A DNA stretch of 64,000 nt from Spartobacteria bacterium. Lineage in GTDB: Bacteria > Verrucomicrobiota > Kiritimatiellia > RZYC01. The notes under the pieces were generated by a model. It was not told where the DNA came from, made no database searches, and was given only the letters and a program-made list of their open reading frames with translations. Below, piece after piece: positions 55,508 to 64,000 of the stretch; the first letter of the stretch is position 1, and every line of letters starts with the position of its first letter. The stretch covers positions 19,262-83,261 of the forward strand of contig RZYC01000006.1 in NCBI GenBank assembly GCA_009930475.1, read 5' to 3'. Position numbers and translations under genes: made by a program.

Positions 55508-57715
55508 ATGGTATTGCGACCTATCACTGACAAAAATGCGCCGCCACAGGAAACCCTTGAGGGCACAGTGGAGCGGGTCACCTTTCACAGCGAAGAAAGC
55601 GGATTCTGCGTATTGCGGGTGAAATGTGCAGGGGTGCGGGATGTTACCACGGTGGTGGGAACCTTACCCAATGTGGTTCCGGGGGAAATGATCACCGCAC
55701 AGGGGGCGTGGGTCATGAGCAAAGACCATGGCCGTCAGTTTAAAAGTGAAAAACTGGAAACGCAGCCTCCGGAATCGTTAAAGGGCATCGAACGTTTTTT
55801 AGGATCCGGGCTGATCAAAGGGATTGGCCCGGTTTATGCCGCGAAACTGGTAGAAAAATTCGGGAAAGGCGTCTTTGATATCATTGAGAACAGGTCGGCG
55901 GTGCTGGAACAGATTGAGGGGATTGGCCCGATTCGCCGTTTACGTATCAAAGAAAGCTGGAAACAAACCAAAACGATTCGCGCCATCATGTCGTTTCTCA
56001 TGGCGCATGGTGTCAGTACGGCCCGTGCTTTTCGCATCTATAAGACCTACGGCGATGAAGCCATACAACTGGTTCGGGAAGATCCCTATCGATTAAGTCG
56101 CGATATCCGGGGGATCGGATTCAAATCAGCCGATCAGATTGCCATGCATCTCGGCATAGAAAAAGACAGTGATATACGCGCCCGTGCAGGGGTTGAGCAT
56201 ATTTTAAGAGAAGTGACGACGGAAGGTCATTGCGCCTTTTTACGAGCTGACCTGGTGGTCCGTGCGGCAGAAATTCTCGATATATCCGATGAGATCATCC
56301 AGTCGGCTATTGATTACGGGGTCGAAAATAAACGACTGGTCACCTGGGTTGATCCGCTGGCCGGTGGCGAATACATTTATTTGTGCACCTTGTTTGAGGC
56401 GGAAGTATCGTTGAGTGCCACCCTGCTGACGTTGTCAGAAGGCCGGCATCCTTTCCACACCAATGCGTTGGAGGCCGCAGTGGACTGGAGCGAAAAGCAG
56501 ATGGGCATCCAGTTTGATCCCGCGCAGAAGCAGGCGGTCACTCAGGCGATGTTATCGAAAGTATTGGTGATCACAGGCGGGCCAGGCGTGGGGAAAACCA
56601 CGATTATTCAGGCGGTGAAACTGCTGTTTGAAGCAAAAAAACTGACTATTGTTATGTGTGCTCCCACTGGACGTGCCGCCAAGCGCATGTTTGAAACAAC
56701 AGGGAATCAGGCGAAAACCATTCATCGATTGCTGGGGTTTGATCCTAAAAAAGGCGGCTTTATTCACAACGAACGCAATCCATTGGAAGGGGATGTCTTC
56801 ATTGTGGATGAAGCGAGTATGCTGGATTTACAGCTGGCGTGGAGTTTGATTCGTTCCATTCCTAAAAAGGCCGTCCTGGTACTGGTGGGCGATGTGAATC
56901 AGCTGCCATCGGTGGGCCCGGGATCGGTCCTGTCTGATATCATCGAATCCGAAGCCATTGCCGTGTGCAGCTTAACCAAGGTGTTCCGCCAGGCGGCGCA
57001 AAGCGACATCATTTGTAATGCACACCGGATTAATCAGGGACTGATGCCGGTTTTTAAAGAAAAAGGCCACGCCGCAGACTGTTTCATGGCAGTGGCCAAT
57101 GAACCCGAGGACGGTGTTGAAAAAATCATCCGCCTGATCCGGGATGCCATTCCTCAGCGCTTCGGGATGGATCCACGCAGCGATGTCCAGGTGCTGTGTC
57201 CCATGCGCAGAGGGGTGCTGGGGTCGCAGAATCTCAATGCCGTGATTCAGCAGGCTGTTAATGGGCGCAGTAAGGCCATTGAACGGTTCGGTTATCGCTT
57301 TGCCGTGGGCGACAAGGTGATGCAGACAGAAAACGACTATGATAAAGATGTGTTTAACGGGGATATCGGTATGATCCATGCCATCAATACAGAGGAGCAG
57401 GAACTGACCGTTACTTACGACGACCGGCGTGTCAGCTACGACTTTATGGAGCTGGATGAAATTGTTCCCGCCTATGCCATCACGATTCATAAAAGTCAGG
57501 GCAGTGAATATCCCTGCGTGATCATGCCCGTACATACCCAGCATTACGTGATGCTTCAGCGCAATCTTATTTACACCGGCTTGACCCGTGGACGCAGACT
57601 GGTCGTGCTGGTGGGCACAGCCAAGGCGCTGTCTATCGCGGTAAAACGGCAGGATTCGAGAAAGCGCATCACGTTTTTGCGCTATCGCCTGAGCTATGCG
57701 AGGGCGCGATCATAA
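55508..57715 (+). CDS. recD2: RecD2-like SF1B DNA helicase
   Basis: ATG 55508 has GGGGGA four bases upstream; ATG 55496 is possible. The 735-residue protein has the RecD2 N-terminal OB-like domain (LEGTVERVTFHSEESGFCVLRVK), tandem helix-hairpin-helix segments (LIKGIGPVYAAKLVEKFG, IEGIGPIRRLRI), and helicase motifs ITGGPGVGKTTI (Walker A), VDEASMLD, LVGDVNQLPSVGPGSVL and YAITIHKSQGSEYP. It unwinds 5'-3' and acts without RecBC in repair or replication-fork handling. It overlaps the last bases of the convergent gene 57710-59197. The surrounding operon context is cell division, but a functional link is not implied. Confidence 0.93.
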   Translation: MVLRPITDKNAPPQETLEGTVERVTFHSEESGFCVLRVKCAGVRDVTTVVGTLPNVVPGEMITAQGAWVMSKDHGRQFKSEKLETQPPESLKGIERFLGSGLIKGIGPVYAAKLVEKFGKGVFDIIENRSAVLEQIEGIGPIRRLRIKESWKQTKTIRAIMSFLMAHGVSTARAFRIYKTYGDEAIQLVREDPYRLSRDIRGIGFKSADQIAMHLGIEKDSDIRARAGVEHILREVTTEGHCAFLRADLVVRAAEILDISDEIIQSAIDYGVENKRLVTWVDPLAGGEYIYLCTLFEAEVSLSATLLTLSEGRHPFHTNALEAAVDWSEKQMGIQFDPAQKQAVTQAMLSKVLVITGGPGVGKTTIIQAVKLLFEAKKLTIVMCAPTGRAAKRMFETTGNQAKTIHRLLGFDPKKGGFIHNERNPLEGDVFIVDEASMLDLQLAWSLIRSIPKKAVLVLVGDVNQLPSVGPGSVLSDIIESEAIAVCSLTKVFRQAAQSDIICNAHRINQGLMPVFKEKGHAADCFMAVANEPEDGVEKIIRLIRDAIPQRFGMDPRSDVQVLCPMRRGVLGSQNLNAVIQQAVNGRSKAIERFGYRFAVGDKVMQTENDYDKDVFNGDIGMIHAINTEEQELTVTYDDRRVSYDFMELDEIVPAYAITIHKSQGSEYPCVIMPVHTQHYVMLQRNLIYTGLTRGRRLVVLVGTAKALSIAVKRQDSRKRITFLRYRLSYARARS

Positions 57716-59197
57716 TTCCGTTGCGTTCCCTTGCGGATATCGCTCTTTCAAATCCTTCATCATTAACCCGATCAGTTTGAGACGATCCGTTTCTGGCAAC
57801 CATTTCCCCTGGCGCACGGCCAGGACAATGGTTCTGTTTTGATTGAGCAGCGTCGACTGCTCATCTAACGGGAATCCGTCGGCGATGGCCGCGCTGCGCA
57901 AGGCGTCGGCATCATCGGGATGATTATCGATGAGTGCACCGATATACATAGCGGCTGTGGGCAGGATTTCCGTGTGATAAAGGGATTCACAGGCCGACAC
58001 CTGATCTTTTACCTGAGCCAGAGGCTCCGGCTCAGCCGTGGCAAGAAGGGGGGTGATCAGTTCTTCCAATTCGGTAATGAGGTACAGTAAATAGCTTCCC
58101 AGAGCCGTCGCTTTTGCGGCAGGATTCCGCGCCCAGTCGATGGCATTTTGGTAAAAAGATACCGGATTGTATGCAGTAAGCAGTGCCGACTGATCCGATT
58201 GAATGGCCTCGGCTGTCAGTAGCGTCAGATCGACCATTTTATCCTGAATAAACTCCGTTAGACTTTGGTAGGTAGAATAATCATTGATTTTGCTATCACG
58301 AATGCCCTGATTCAGCCGATCGTTGAGCGCAATATAAAAGGGAATCGCCAGAGGTGCTCGGATTAAACCCTGTGCTTCAATGTCGGCGGCCATTTCCAAT
58401 AGGTCGTCGACGGTCAGGGCCGACTGATTAATGGCGCGGCTGAAGGCGCCCAGGCTGCGGAGATCGGTAATAGTCTGCGCGGCGGCAATGAGTCTTTTTT
58501 GCGCCTCGGCTTTGCTTTCATAGCGGAGATCTGTGGCAAAGCGCCGTAACTGATCTCTTTGTATTTCCTCCATAAATATTTCATCATGATCGCGATAAGC
58601 TTTTTTTGACCATTCCTCGAAAATCATGTCGGCGCGGGAGGGTACACGTTCATGCAGTCGGCGCCATTCGCGTTTGAGATGATCACCCCATTGTTTTTGT
58701 GCCCGCGAAATGTGAGGCGATTCGGGGTATTGTTCTTCCAGAAACCGCAGGATGGTTTCCGCTTCCTTCATGCGATGTGCTTTGACTCGCTGAAAATAGA
58801 TTTCGGTAAAGGCTAAAGCGGTTAGATCATCATATCGTTCCTGCTGATCCACGGTCAGCAAGGCCTGCTGCACCGATTTTAATTCAGATAGAACGAAATT
58901 CGGATCATCATAAACCAGCTGTCTTGCGTCACTGAGACGTTGATCCATATTGGGCACAATGGCTGGCACGGCCGTTGCCTTTGCCGGCACAGGCGGCGGC
59001 GCGGGGCAGGGTGTTGAGGTGGGAATGGGCGTGGCAGAAAGGGCAATATAGGTAATAGACTGTTGCAGCACAATGGGTTTGGACGATGTGCCGGGTTGCT
59101 GCGAGATAAAAAAGAGTATGGCCGCCAGCCCTGCGGCAGCAATAATCAGCAGTACATAGAAGAGCAATGTGCGATTATTCTCTCCCGTGTCTGCCAT
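57710..59197 (-). CDS. Membrane-anchored helical protein of unknown function
   Basis: The 495-residue protein has a short polar start, one transmembrane helix (about 11-33), a Pro/Thr-rich stalk (about 50-82) and a long alpha-helical periplasmic or extracellular part (about 85-495). The latter may contain TPR-like helices (EAETILRFLEEQYPESPHISRAQK). I do not recognise a family. It is 41 bases downstream of the dGTPase gene on the same strand. There is no sign of a lipobox or sorting signal. Confidence 0.75.
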   Translation of the reverse strand: MADTGENNRTLLFYVLLIIAAAGLAAILFFISQQPGTSSKPIVLQQSITYIALSATPIPTSTPCPAPPPVPAKATAVPAIVPNMDQRLSDARQLVYDDPNFVLSELKSVQQALLTVDQQERYDDLTALAFTEIYFQRVKAHRMKEAETILRFLEEQYPESPHISRAQKQWGDHLKREWRRLHERVPSRADMIFEEWSKKAYRDHDEIFMEEIQRDQLRRFATDLRYESKAEAQKRLIAAAQTITDLRSLGAFSRAINQSALTVDDLLEMAADIEAQGLIRAPLAIPFYIALNDRLNQGIRDSKINDYSTYQSLTEFIQDKMVDLTLLTAEAIQSDQSALLTAYNPVSFYQNAIDWARNPAAKATALGSYLLYLITELEELITPLLATAEPEPLAQVKDQVSACESLYHTEILPTAAMYIGALIDNHPDDADALRSAAIADGFPLDEQSTLLNQNRTIVLAVRQGKWLPETDRLKLIGLMMKDLKERYPQGNATEL

Positions 59198-59238
59198 ATT
59201 CTTCTATCCTGCGTCACCAGTGATGGGCGGGTTAACCG

Positions 59239-60378
59239 CTAAAGTCCATATTTACTGACCTCTTCCAGGGCATAGCGGTCGGTCATTCCTGCCACGTAGT
59301 CGCAGACGGTGCGCCAGAGTCCATGACGCTGCAGCCGCGCGCGTGCTTTGCTGCCCATACTGTCGGGATTTTCGATGAAATAGAGAAACAGCCGTCGCAT
59401 CATATGCACTGCGGCGTCATTGGTCTGCTGTACTTCGGCATGCCAGTAGACATGCTGAAAAAGAAAGGCCCGATAGGGATCGATAATCTGTTTCATGGCC
59501 GGACTGAAGCATACCATCCGCTCCGGAGCCTGCATCACCTCATCCGGAGAATGCGGGTCGTGTTTTTCAAGCCGCCTGAGTGCTTCCGATGCAACATCTT
59601 CCACCTGTAACTGAAAGATCGCGCGGATGGTCATCTGAATACGTTCCTTTTGTGGCAGCGTGCCGTACCGCTTCTTTACCGACTGCTCGGCAATGCGCCA
59701 GAATTCCACCTCTTTGAATTGTTCCTCCTTTAATAATCCGGCTTCCAATCCGTCTTCGATGTCAGCGGCATGATAGCTGATGTCATCGGCTAAGTCTGCG
59801 ATCTGCGCTTCCATGCTCTGGAAAGGCCCGATGGGAAGGCCTTCGTACACCGCACCCGGAATGGCTGCCAGATGCTTACGCAATCCGGCTCCGACCTCCC
59901 ATGAGAGGTTGAGTCCTTCAAAATAGGGATACGGGCTCTCCAATGTTTCCACCGACCGCAGACTCTGGATATTGTGGTCAAAACCGCCTTCATTTTTCAT
60001 GAGCTGATCCAGTTCCCGTTCACCGCAGTGACCAAAAGGACTGTGACCCAGATCATGAGCCAGGGCGATGACCTCCGCCAAATCGCTGTTGCAGCCAAGT
60101 ATGCGGGCTAATCCTACTGCGACGGCGGCCACTTCGATGGTATGCGTTAAACGGGTCCGATAATGATCCGCCGTGCCATTCACAAAGACCTGGGTTTTGT
60201 ATTCCAGACGGCGAAAGGCTTTGCTGTGAACCACCCGGTCACGGTCACGATGGAATACCGTGCGATACCTATGCGCCGGTTCGTCGTATTTTCGTCCATG
60301 CGTCTGACTGCAGCGGCTGGCATAAGCAGCCAGATGCTCGTCTTCGAAGCGGCTTGTCATATCTTGAGTAAATTCCAT
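59239..60378 (-). CDS. dgt: Deoxyguanosinetriphosphate triphosphohydrolase-like protein (HD domain)
   Basis: The 379-residue protein has the dGTPase pattern RTVFHRDRDRVVHSKAFRRLEYKTQVF, then HD-domain metal ligands in RTRLTHTIEVAAVA, ALAHDLGHSPFGHCGE and IADLADDISYHAADIEDGL. It should hydrolyse dNTPs to deoxynucleoside and triphosphate, adjusting dNTP pools. The length matches the shorter, non-enteric class. It lies 20 bases after fbp on the same strand. Confidence 0.93.
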   Translation of the reverse strand: MEFTQDMTSRFEDEHLAAYASRCSQTHGRKYDEPAHRYRTVFHRDRDRVVHSKAFRRLEYKTQVFVNGTADHYRTRLTHTIEVAAVAVGLARILGCNSDLAEVIALAHDLGHSPFGHCGERELDQLMKNEGGFDHNIQSLRSVETLESPYPYFEGLNLSWEVGAGLRKHLAAIPGAVYEGLPIGPFQSMEAQIADLADDISYHAADIEDGLEAGLLKEEQFKEVEFWRIAEQSVKKRYGTLPQKERIQMTIRAIFQLQVEDVASEALRRLEKHDPHSPDEVMQAPERMVCFSPAMKQIIDPYRAFLFQHVYWHAEVQQTNDAAVHMMRRLFLYFIENPDSMGSKARARLQRHGLWRTVCDYVAGMTDRYALEEVSKYGL

Positions 60379-60398
60379 AACCCCTTGTCCGTTTTAGC

Positions 60399-62393
60399 TT
60401 AGATGCGTTCTTTAATCATGCCCGAGCGATAGGCTTTCAGCAGCTGCAGCAGATTATTTACCCTCTCCTGAGTCAGCTGTCCGGTATGGGTATCACGGAT
60501 GCGAATGCGTTTGAGACTGGACTCAAGAATTTCCGACCGTGAATGGATGTCTAAACTTTCCGCAATTGCTTTCTGTTTTGATTCAAAGGGTTTATGTGAA
60601 ACCAGATTCATTCCGTGTGAATTATAGATCAGTGTGTATCCCGCAATCCCGGTGACCGTCTGGTAGGCTTTGGATAAGCCGCCATCAATGACGATGAGCC
60701 GGCCGTTGGCTTTGATGGGACTTTCGCCTTTTTTTACTCTCACAGGCACGTGCCCATTGATGATATGCCCTTTTTCAGGATGCAGGCCGAATTCCTGGAG
60801 AATCTTCCGACAGGCCTTTTCATCATCGCGGAATTTATAATAGAAGTCCTTTTCCTCAATATGCGTGGTATCATCGGCAATAAAATAGCGCTCGAACGTC
60901 GCCATTTTGCTTTTTCCATAGAGCGGCGAGCGGTCGCCGCACCAGAGATAAAGCATGGCATCCTGACCGTATTCACGAATTTCAGGATCGGCCTGCGAAA
61001 AATAACCCTGACGCGCCAGTCGTTCCACGCGATCCATAAAAGCTCTGCCGTTGTATTTTTCGCCACCTACGATGAAGTCACGGAATGAACCGTCTTCATT
61101 CATGGAAATGCAGCCGTGATACAGTAGATTGTCATTGTAAACGAGATACATACTGCCGTGGGAATAGAGGAAACGCGCGTGTTTCTGCAGCTTGTCGCTG
61201 TTTTCAAAGGACATGAGCAGTTTTTCCATCAGCACTTCTTCGTCTCCGCTTAATGCATAGGGATCATGGGGATCAACGGTGGGGAAATGGGTATCCAGGA
61301 GCGGATATTCCTTGCCGTTAAGCAGTGTGACGGTTCCTTTTTCTAAATTAAGATTCTCGAGAATCATCCGATCCTGCATCTTATACTGCGGATGCCGCTC
61401 TGCCACCTGCGCCTCCAGTTTAAACTGAATTATGGAAATGGCTTTATGCATTTTTGCCATGAGTGTGCGCTCGCTCTCACTAAAGGCGCGCGAATTGTTT
61501 TCTTTAGGAACAAACAGGCTGCAAGGATCATCGCCATAGGTGTCCATGGCAAAGGTTGCCAGCGGCAGGAGGCTGATTCCGTAGCCGTCTTCCAGCGTGT
61601 TGGTGTTGGCATAACGCAGGCTGATGCGTACCGCATTGGCAATGCAGGCTGTGGATCCGGCGGCTGCGCCCATCCACAAAATGTCATGGTTGCCCCACTG
61701 AATATCTACTTTGTCGTATTCAATCAGCTTATCTAAAATAATGTGCGCTCCGGGACCGCGATCATATATATCACCGATGATATGCAGTCGGTCGATGGCC
61801 AGATTCTGGATCAGATTGGCCAGCGCCACAATGAAATCCTGCGCACGGTGAATGGATATGATCGTATCGATGATACTCTGATAATATTCCTGTTTATTTT
61901 CTTCCACCTCCTGTTCATGCAGCAGTTCTTCGATGATATAAGCGAAATCCTGCGGCAGTGCTTTGCGTACTTTGGATCGCGTATACTTTGATGCCACGAC
62001 CCGGCAGATAAGAATCAGCCGGAAGAGTGTCGTGCGAAACCACGTATCTTTCTCCAGCTCGTCGCGTAGAATCAGTGCCATTTTTTCTTCAGGATAATAG
62101 ATCAGTGTGGCCAGGGTGCTTTTATCGTTTTCTGATAATTCTTCGCCGAACACCTCATCAATTTTTCGCCGAATTACACCTGATCCATTGCGCAGTACGT
62201 GAATAAAGGCTTCGTATTCGCCGTGCAGATCCGAAAGGAAATGTTCCGTTCCTTTGGGCAGTTCCTGAACCGCGCTCAGATTAATGATTTCTGTAGCGGC
62301 GGACTGGATCGTGGGGTACTGACTGCCGAGCAGTCGCAGATAGTCCTCGCTGGGCTGTGTGTTGAAAGATGTTGCAAAAGCGACAGAGTTCAT
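60399..62393 (-). CDS. fbp: Fructose-1,6-bisphosphatase class III
   Basis: The 664-residue protein is the metallophosphatase-type FBPase known from Firmicutes and some anaerobes. Motifs are FLSDLHGEYEAF (about 52), IIGDIYDRGPGAHII, QWGNHDILWMGAAAGSTA and INGHVPVRVKKGESP. It dephosphorylates fructose-1,6-bisphosphate in gluconeogenesis, in line with polymer storage through glycogen genes elsewhere in the window. It follows fumC by 26 bases in the same direction. Confidence 0.96.
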   Translation of the reverse strand: MNSVAFATSFNTQPSEDYLRLLGSQYPTIQSAATEIINLSAVQELPKGTEHFLSDLHGEYEAFIHVLRNGSGVIRRKIDEVFGEELSENDKSTLATLIYYPEEKMALILRDELEKDTWFRTTLFRLILICRVVASKYTRSKVRKALPQDFAYIIEELLHEQEVEENKQEYYQSIIDTIISIHRAQDFIVALANLIQNLAIDRLHIIGDIYDRGPGAHIILDKLIEYDKVDIQWGNHDILWMGAAAGSTACIANAVRISLRYANTNTLEDGYGISLLPLATFAMDTYGDDPCSLFVPKENNSRAFSESERTLMAKMHKAISIIQFKLEAQVAERHPQYKMQDRMILENLNLEKGTVTLLNGKEYPLLDTHFPTVDPHDPYALSGDEEVLMEKLLMSFENSDKLQKHARFLYSHGSMYLVYNDNLLYHGCISMNEDGSFRDFIVGGEKYNGRAFMDRVERLARQGYFSQADPEIREYGQDAMLYLWCGDRSPLYGKSKMATFERYFIADDTTHIEEKDFYYKFRDDEKACRKILQEFGLHPEKGHIINGHVPVRVKKGESPIKANGRLIVIDGGLSKAYQTVTGIAGYTLIYNSHGMNLVSHKPFESKQKAIAESLDIHSRSEILESSLKRIRIRDTHTGQLTQERVNNLLQLLKAYRSGMIKERI

Positions 62394-62419
62394 GATTCAG
62401 CTCTCCTAATTTAGCATTC

Positions 62420-63811
62420 CTATTGCTGTTCCGTCATTTGTTCAGGCCGTACAGCCATATCATATTCCTCTGCTGTCAGATGGCCCAGCTGGACGCAGGC
62501 CTCTTTGAGTGAAAGTTGCTGACTGAAGGCGTGCTTTGCGATACTCGCGGAAACATCGTACCCCAGTCGCGTATTCAGTGCCGTTACCAGCATGAGAGAA
62601 TCATCTACAAAATGGGCAATGCGAACCTCATTCGCCCGCAATCCCTCCACCGCGAATTGACGAAAACTGCGGCAGCAGTCCGTCAATAGGGTAATGGACT
62701 GCAAAACATTGTAAATAATCACCGGTTTATAGACATTCAGCTCGAAGTTGCCCTGTGAGCCGGCCATCGCCACCGCTGTATCGTTGCCCATAACCTGTAC
62801 AGCCACCATGGTCATCGCTTCGCACTGCGTGGGATTCACCTTCCCCGGCATAATGGATGATCCCGGTTCATTTTCAGGCAGAGACAGCTCACCCAGACCG
62901 CAGCGCGGACCAGACGAAAGCCAACGAAGATCATTCGCAATTTTCATCAGGCATACCGCCGCCGATTTCAACGATCCGCTCAGTGCCACCAGCCCGTCGT
63001 GGGCCGCCAATCCTGCAAAGGCATTAGGCATCACACAGAAGGGCGCACCGGTATAATCACTGAGATAATGAACCGCCAGCTGCGCAAATCCCCTGGGTGC
63101 ATTTAATCCCGTGCCCACAGCAGTTCCGCCCAGCGGTAATTCCAGAATGTCGTTCAGTACCCAGTTAATGTGAAGAATGACTTTCTCCAGCTGCGCTACA
63201 TACCCTGAAAATTCCTGTCCCAACGTGAGCGGCACCGCATCTTGCAGGTGCGTTCGTCCAATTTTAACGATCGATGAAAATTCGCTGCGCTTTTTGTCCA
63301 GTGCCGCTGCCAAATCCGACATCGCCGGTAATAATTCGTTGTGCGCTTTCAGCCACGCCGCGACGTGCATCGCCGCCGGAAAGGTGTCGTTGGAAGATTG
63401 CGACGCATTGACATCGTTGTTCGGATGAACCGGACTCTTGCTGCCCATTTCGCCGCCCGCCAATTGAATGGCACGATTGGCAATCACTTCGTTGACATTC
63501 ATATTCGTCTGCGTTCCACTGCCGGTCTGCCAGATTTTCAATGGAAAATGTTCATCCAGTGCCCCCGATGCGACGTCATCGGCTGCCTGCGCAATCCAGT
63601 CCGCTTTTTCCCCGCTCAGTTTTCCCAGATCCCGATTCGCCATTGCCGCCGCTTTTTTAATCTGTCCATACGCGTGGATAACGTCCAGCGGCATGCATTC
63701 ACCGCTAATATCAAAGAAATGCAGTGATCGCTGTGTCTGAGCACCCCAGTACTTATCTGCAGGCACCTTTACCTCGCCCATAGTATCGGTTTCGATACGA
63801 AAGTCTTTCAT
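62420..63811 (-). CDS. fumC: Fumarate hydratase, class II
   Basis: ATG 63811 has AAGGA six bases upstream and gives 463 residues; an ATG seven codons earlier is less likely. Motifs of the fumarase/aspartase superfamily are present: [47 protein letters not shown] block ([19 protein letters not shown]), the signature [17 protein letters not shown], and the class II fumarase C-terminal helices. It interconverts fumarate and malate without an iron-sulfur cluster. It is the first of a minus-strand run fumC-fbp-dgt-unknown. The 189 bases from here to the window end hold no gene that I can support. Confidence 0.95.
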   Translation of the reverse strand: MKDFRIETDTMGEVKVPADKYWGAQTQRSLHFFDISGECMPLDVIHAYGQIKKAAAMANRDLGKLSGEKADWIAQAADDVASGALDEHFPLKIWQTGSGTQTNMNVNEVIANRAIQLAGGEMGSKSPVHPNNDVNASQSSNDTFPAAMHVAAWLKAHNELLPAMSDLAAALDKKRSEFSSIVKIGRTHLQDAVPLTLGQEFSGYVAQLEKVILHINWVLNDILELPLGGTAVGTGLNAPRGFAQLAVHYLSDYTGAPFCVMPNAFAGLAAHDGLVALSGSLKSAAVCLMKIANDLRWLSSGPRCGLGELSLPENEPGSSIMPGKVNPTQCEAMTMVAVQVMGNDTAVAMAGSQGNFELNVYKPVIIYNVLQSITLLTDCCRSFRQFAVEGLRANEVRIAHFVDDSLMLVTALNTRLGYDVSASIAKHAFSQQLSLKEACVQLGHLTAEEYDMAVRPEQMTEQQ

Positions 63812-64000
63812 GTCATATCCTTCTTTTCCCAAAATAAAGTAATCTCCAAGAAGTGATATTTTGTATCAAAGAACCCCGATGAAAACAATATCGTTGCTCG
63901 ACTAATCAGCAATTCTAATTATGGGAAATGCGATGAACGCGGAAAGAAGCAGGATGGATAGCGGAACCTAAAAAGAGAAGCATTGCCCGTCCTTGTTCGT

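Noticed and set aside
1..64000. tRNA, rRNA or known riboswitch genes.
   Set aside because: No intergenic region shows a cloverleaf, rRNA sequence or riboswitch core that I can recognise; tRNA-prediction and RNA-family searches would be decisive.

Overview
The window looks like a chromosomal segment of about 50% GC from a Gram-negative anaerobe of the PVC group, most probably Kiritimatiellota or Lentisphaerota. This placement is inferred from content, not from a marker tree. The clues are a strongly divergent FtsZ beside ftsQ and ftsA, five type II secretion-like pseudopilins, very large secreted Thr/Asn/Ser-rich repeat proteins, a UVR-motif protein, two RAYT-type transposases, and small palindromes around CCAAT-N-ATTGG scattered in arrays. 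I see no rRNA, tRNA, CRISPR array or prophage.

Layout. 0-7.3 kb (minus strand): a 1772-residue secreted repeat protein and a flagellin with a large repeated insert. 7.5-9.8 kb (minus): a glycogen-debranching enzyme. 9.9-14.8 kb (plus): an operon of five pseudopilins, with a palindrome array inside the reading frame of the fourth. 14.9-16.1 kb: a RAYT transposase followed by a second palindrome array. 16.1-20 kb: aspS, a DUF2059 protein and dsbD. 20.1-24.8 kb: a probable DUF4380 protein, a ParA ATPase, a ParB-like/OmpA membrane fusion, and a secreted SGNH hydrolase. 24.9-25.9 kb (minus): an aldo/keto reductase. 26.3-28.8 kb: a nucleoside salvage operon (pyrimidine phosphorylase, purine phosphorylase, cytidine deaminase) ending at a clear terminator. 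28.9-32.1 kb: a GlgM/GlgA-type glycosyltransferase and GlgE, ending at a strong terminator. 32.2-35.1 kb (minus): a metallophosphoesterase, ThiI and ThyX. 35.4-45.9 kb (minus): five secreted or surface proteins that share modules, including a 1244-residue protein built from phage-tail-fibre-like modules, with a third palindrome array. 46.2-47.2 kb: a second RAYT. 47.4-50 kb: a DEAD-box helicase and an acyl-ACP thioesterase. 50.0-50.8 kb (minus): a UVR-motif protein. 50.8-57.7 kb (plus): gcvT, ftsQ, ftsA, ftsZ and recD2. 57.7-63.8 kb (minus): a membrane-anchored protein of unknown function, dGTPase, class III fructose-bisphosphatase and fumarase.

How the genes fit together. The debranching enzyme, the GT4 synthase and GlgE suggest alpha-glucan storage through maltose-1-phosphate. 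The pseudopilins form a complete G-H-I-J-K pseudopilus set, which could serve export of the many large secreted proteins, although no secretion motor or secretin lies here. FtsQ, FtsA and the divergent FtsZ form a division block.

The most striking locus is the parA gene followed by a protein that joins a ParB-type CTPase-like domain, which appears to have lost its DNA-binding part, through a transmembrane helix to a periplasmic OmpA/MotB-like peptidoglycan-binding domain. This could be an envelope-anchored partner for a ParA ATPase. The second notable theme is the palindrome family. Eleven copies lie in three arrays. In the two arrays that lie inside open reading frames, all eight copies point in the one orientation that has no stop codon in any frame.
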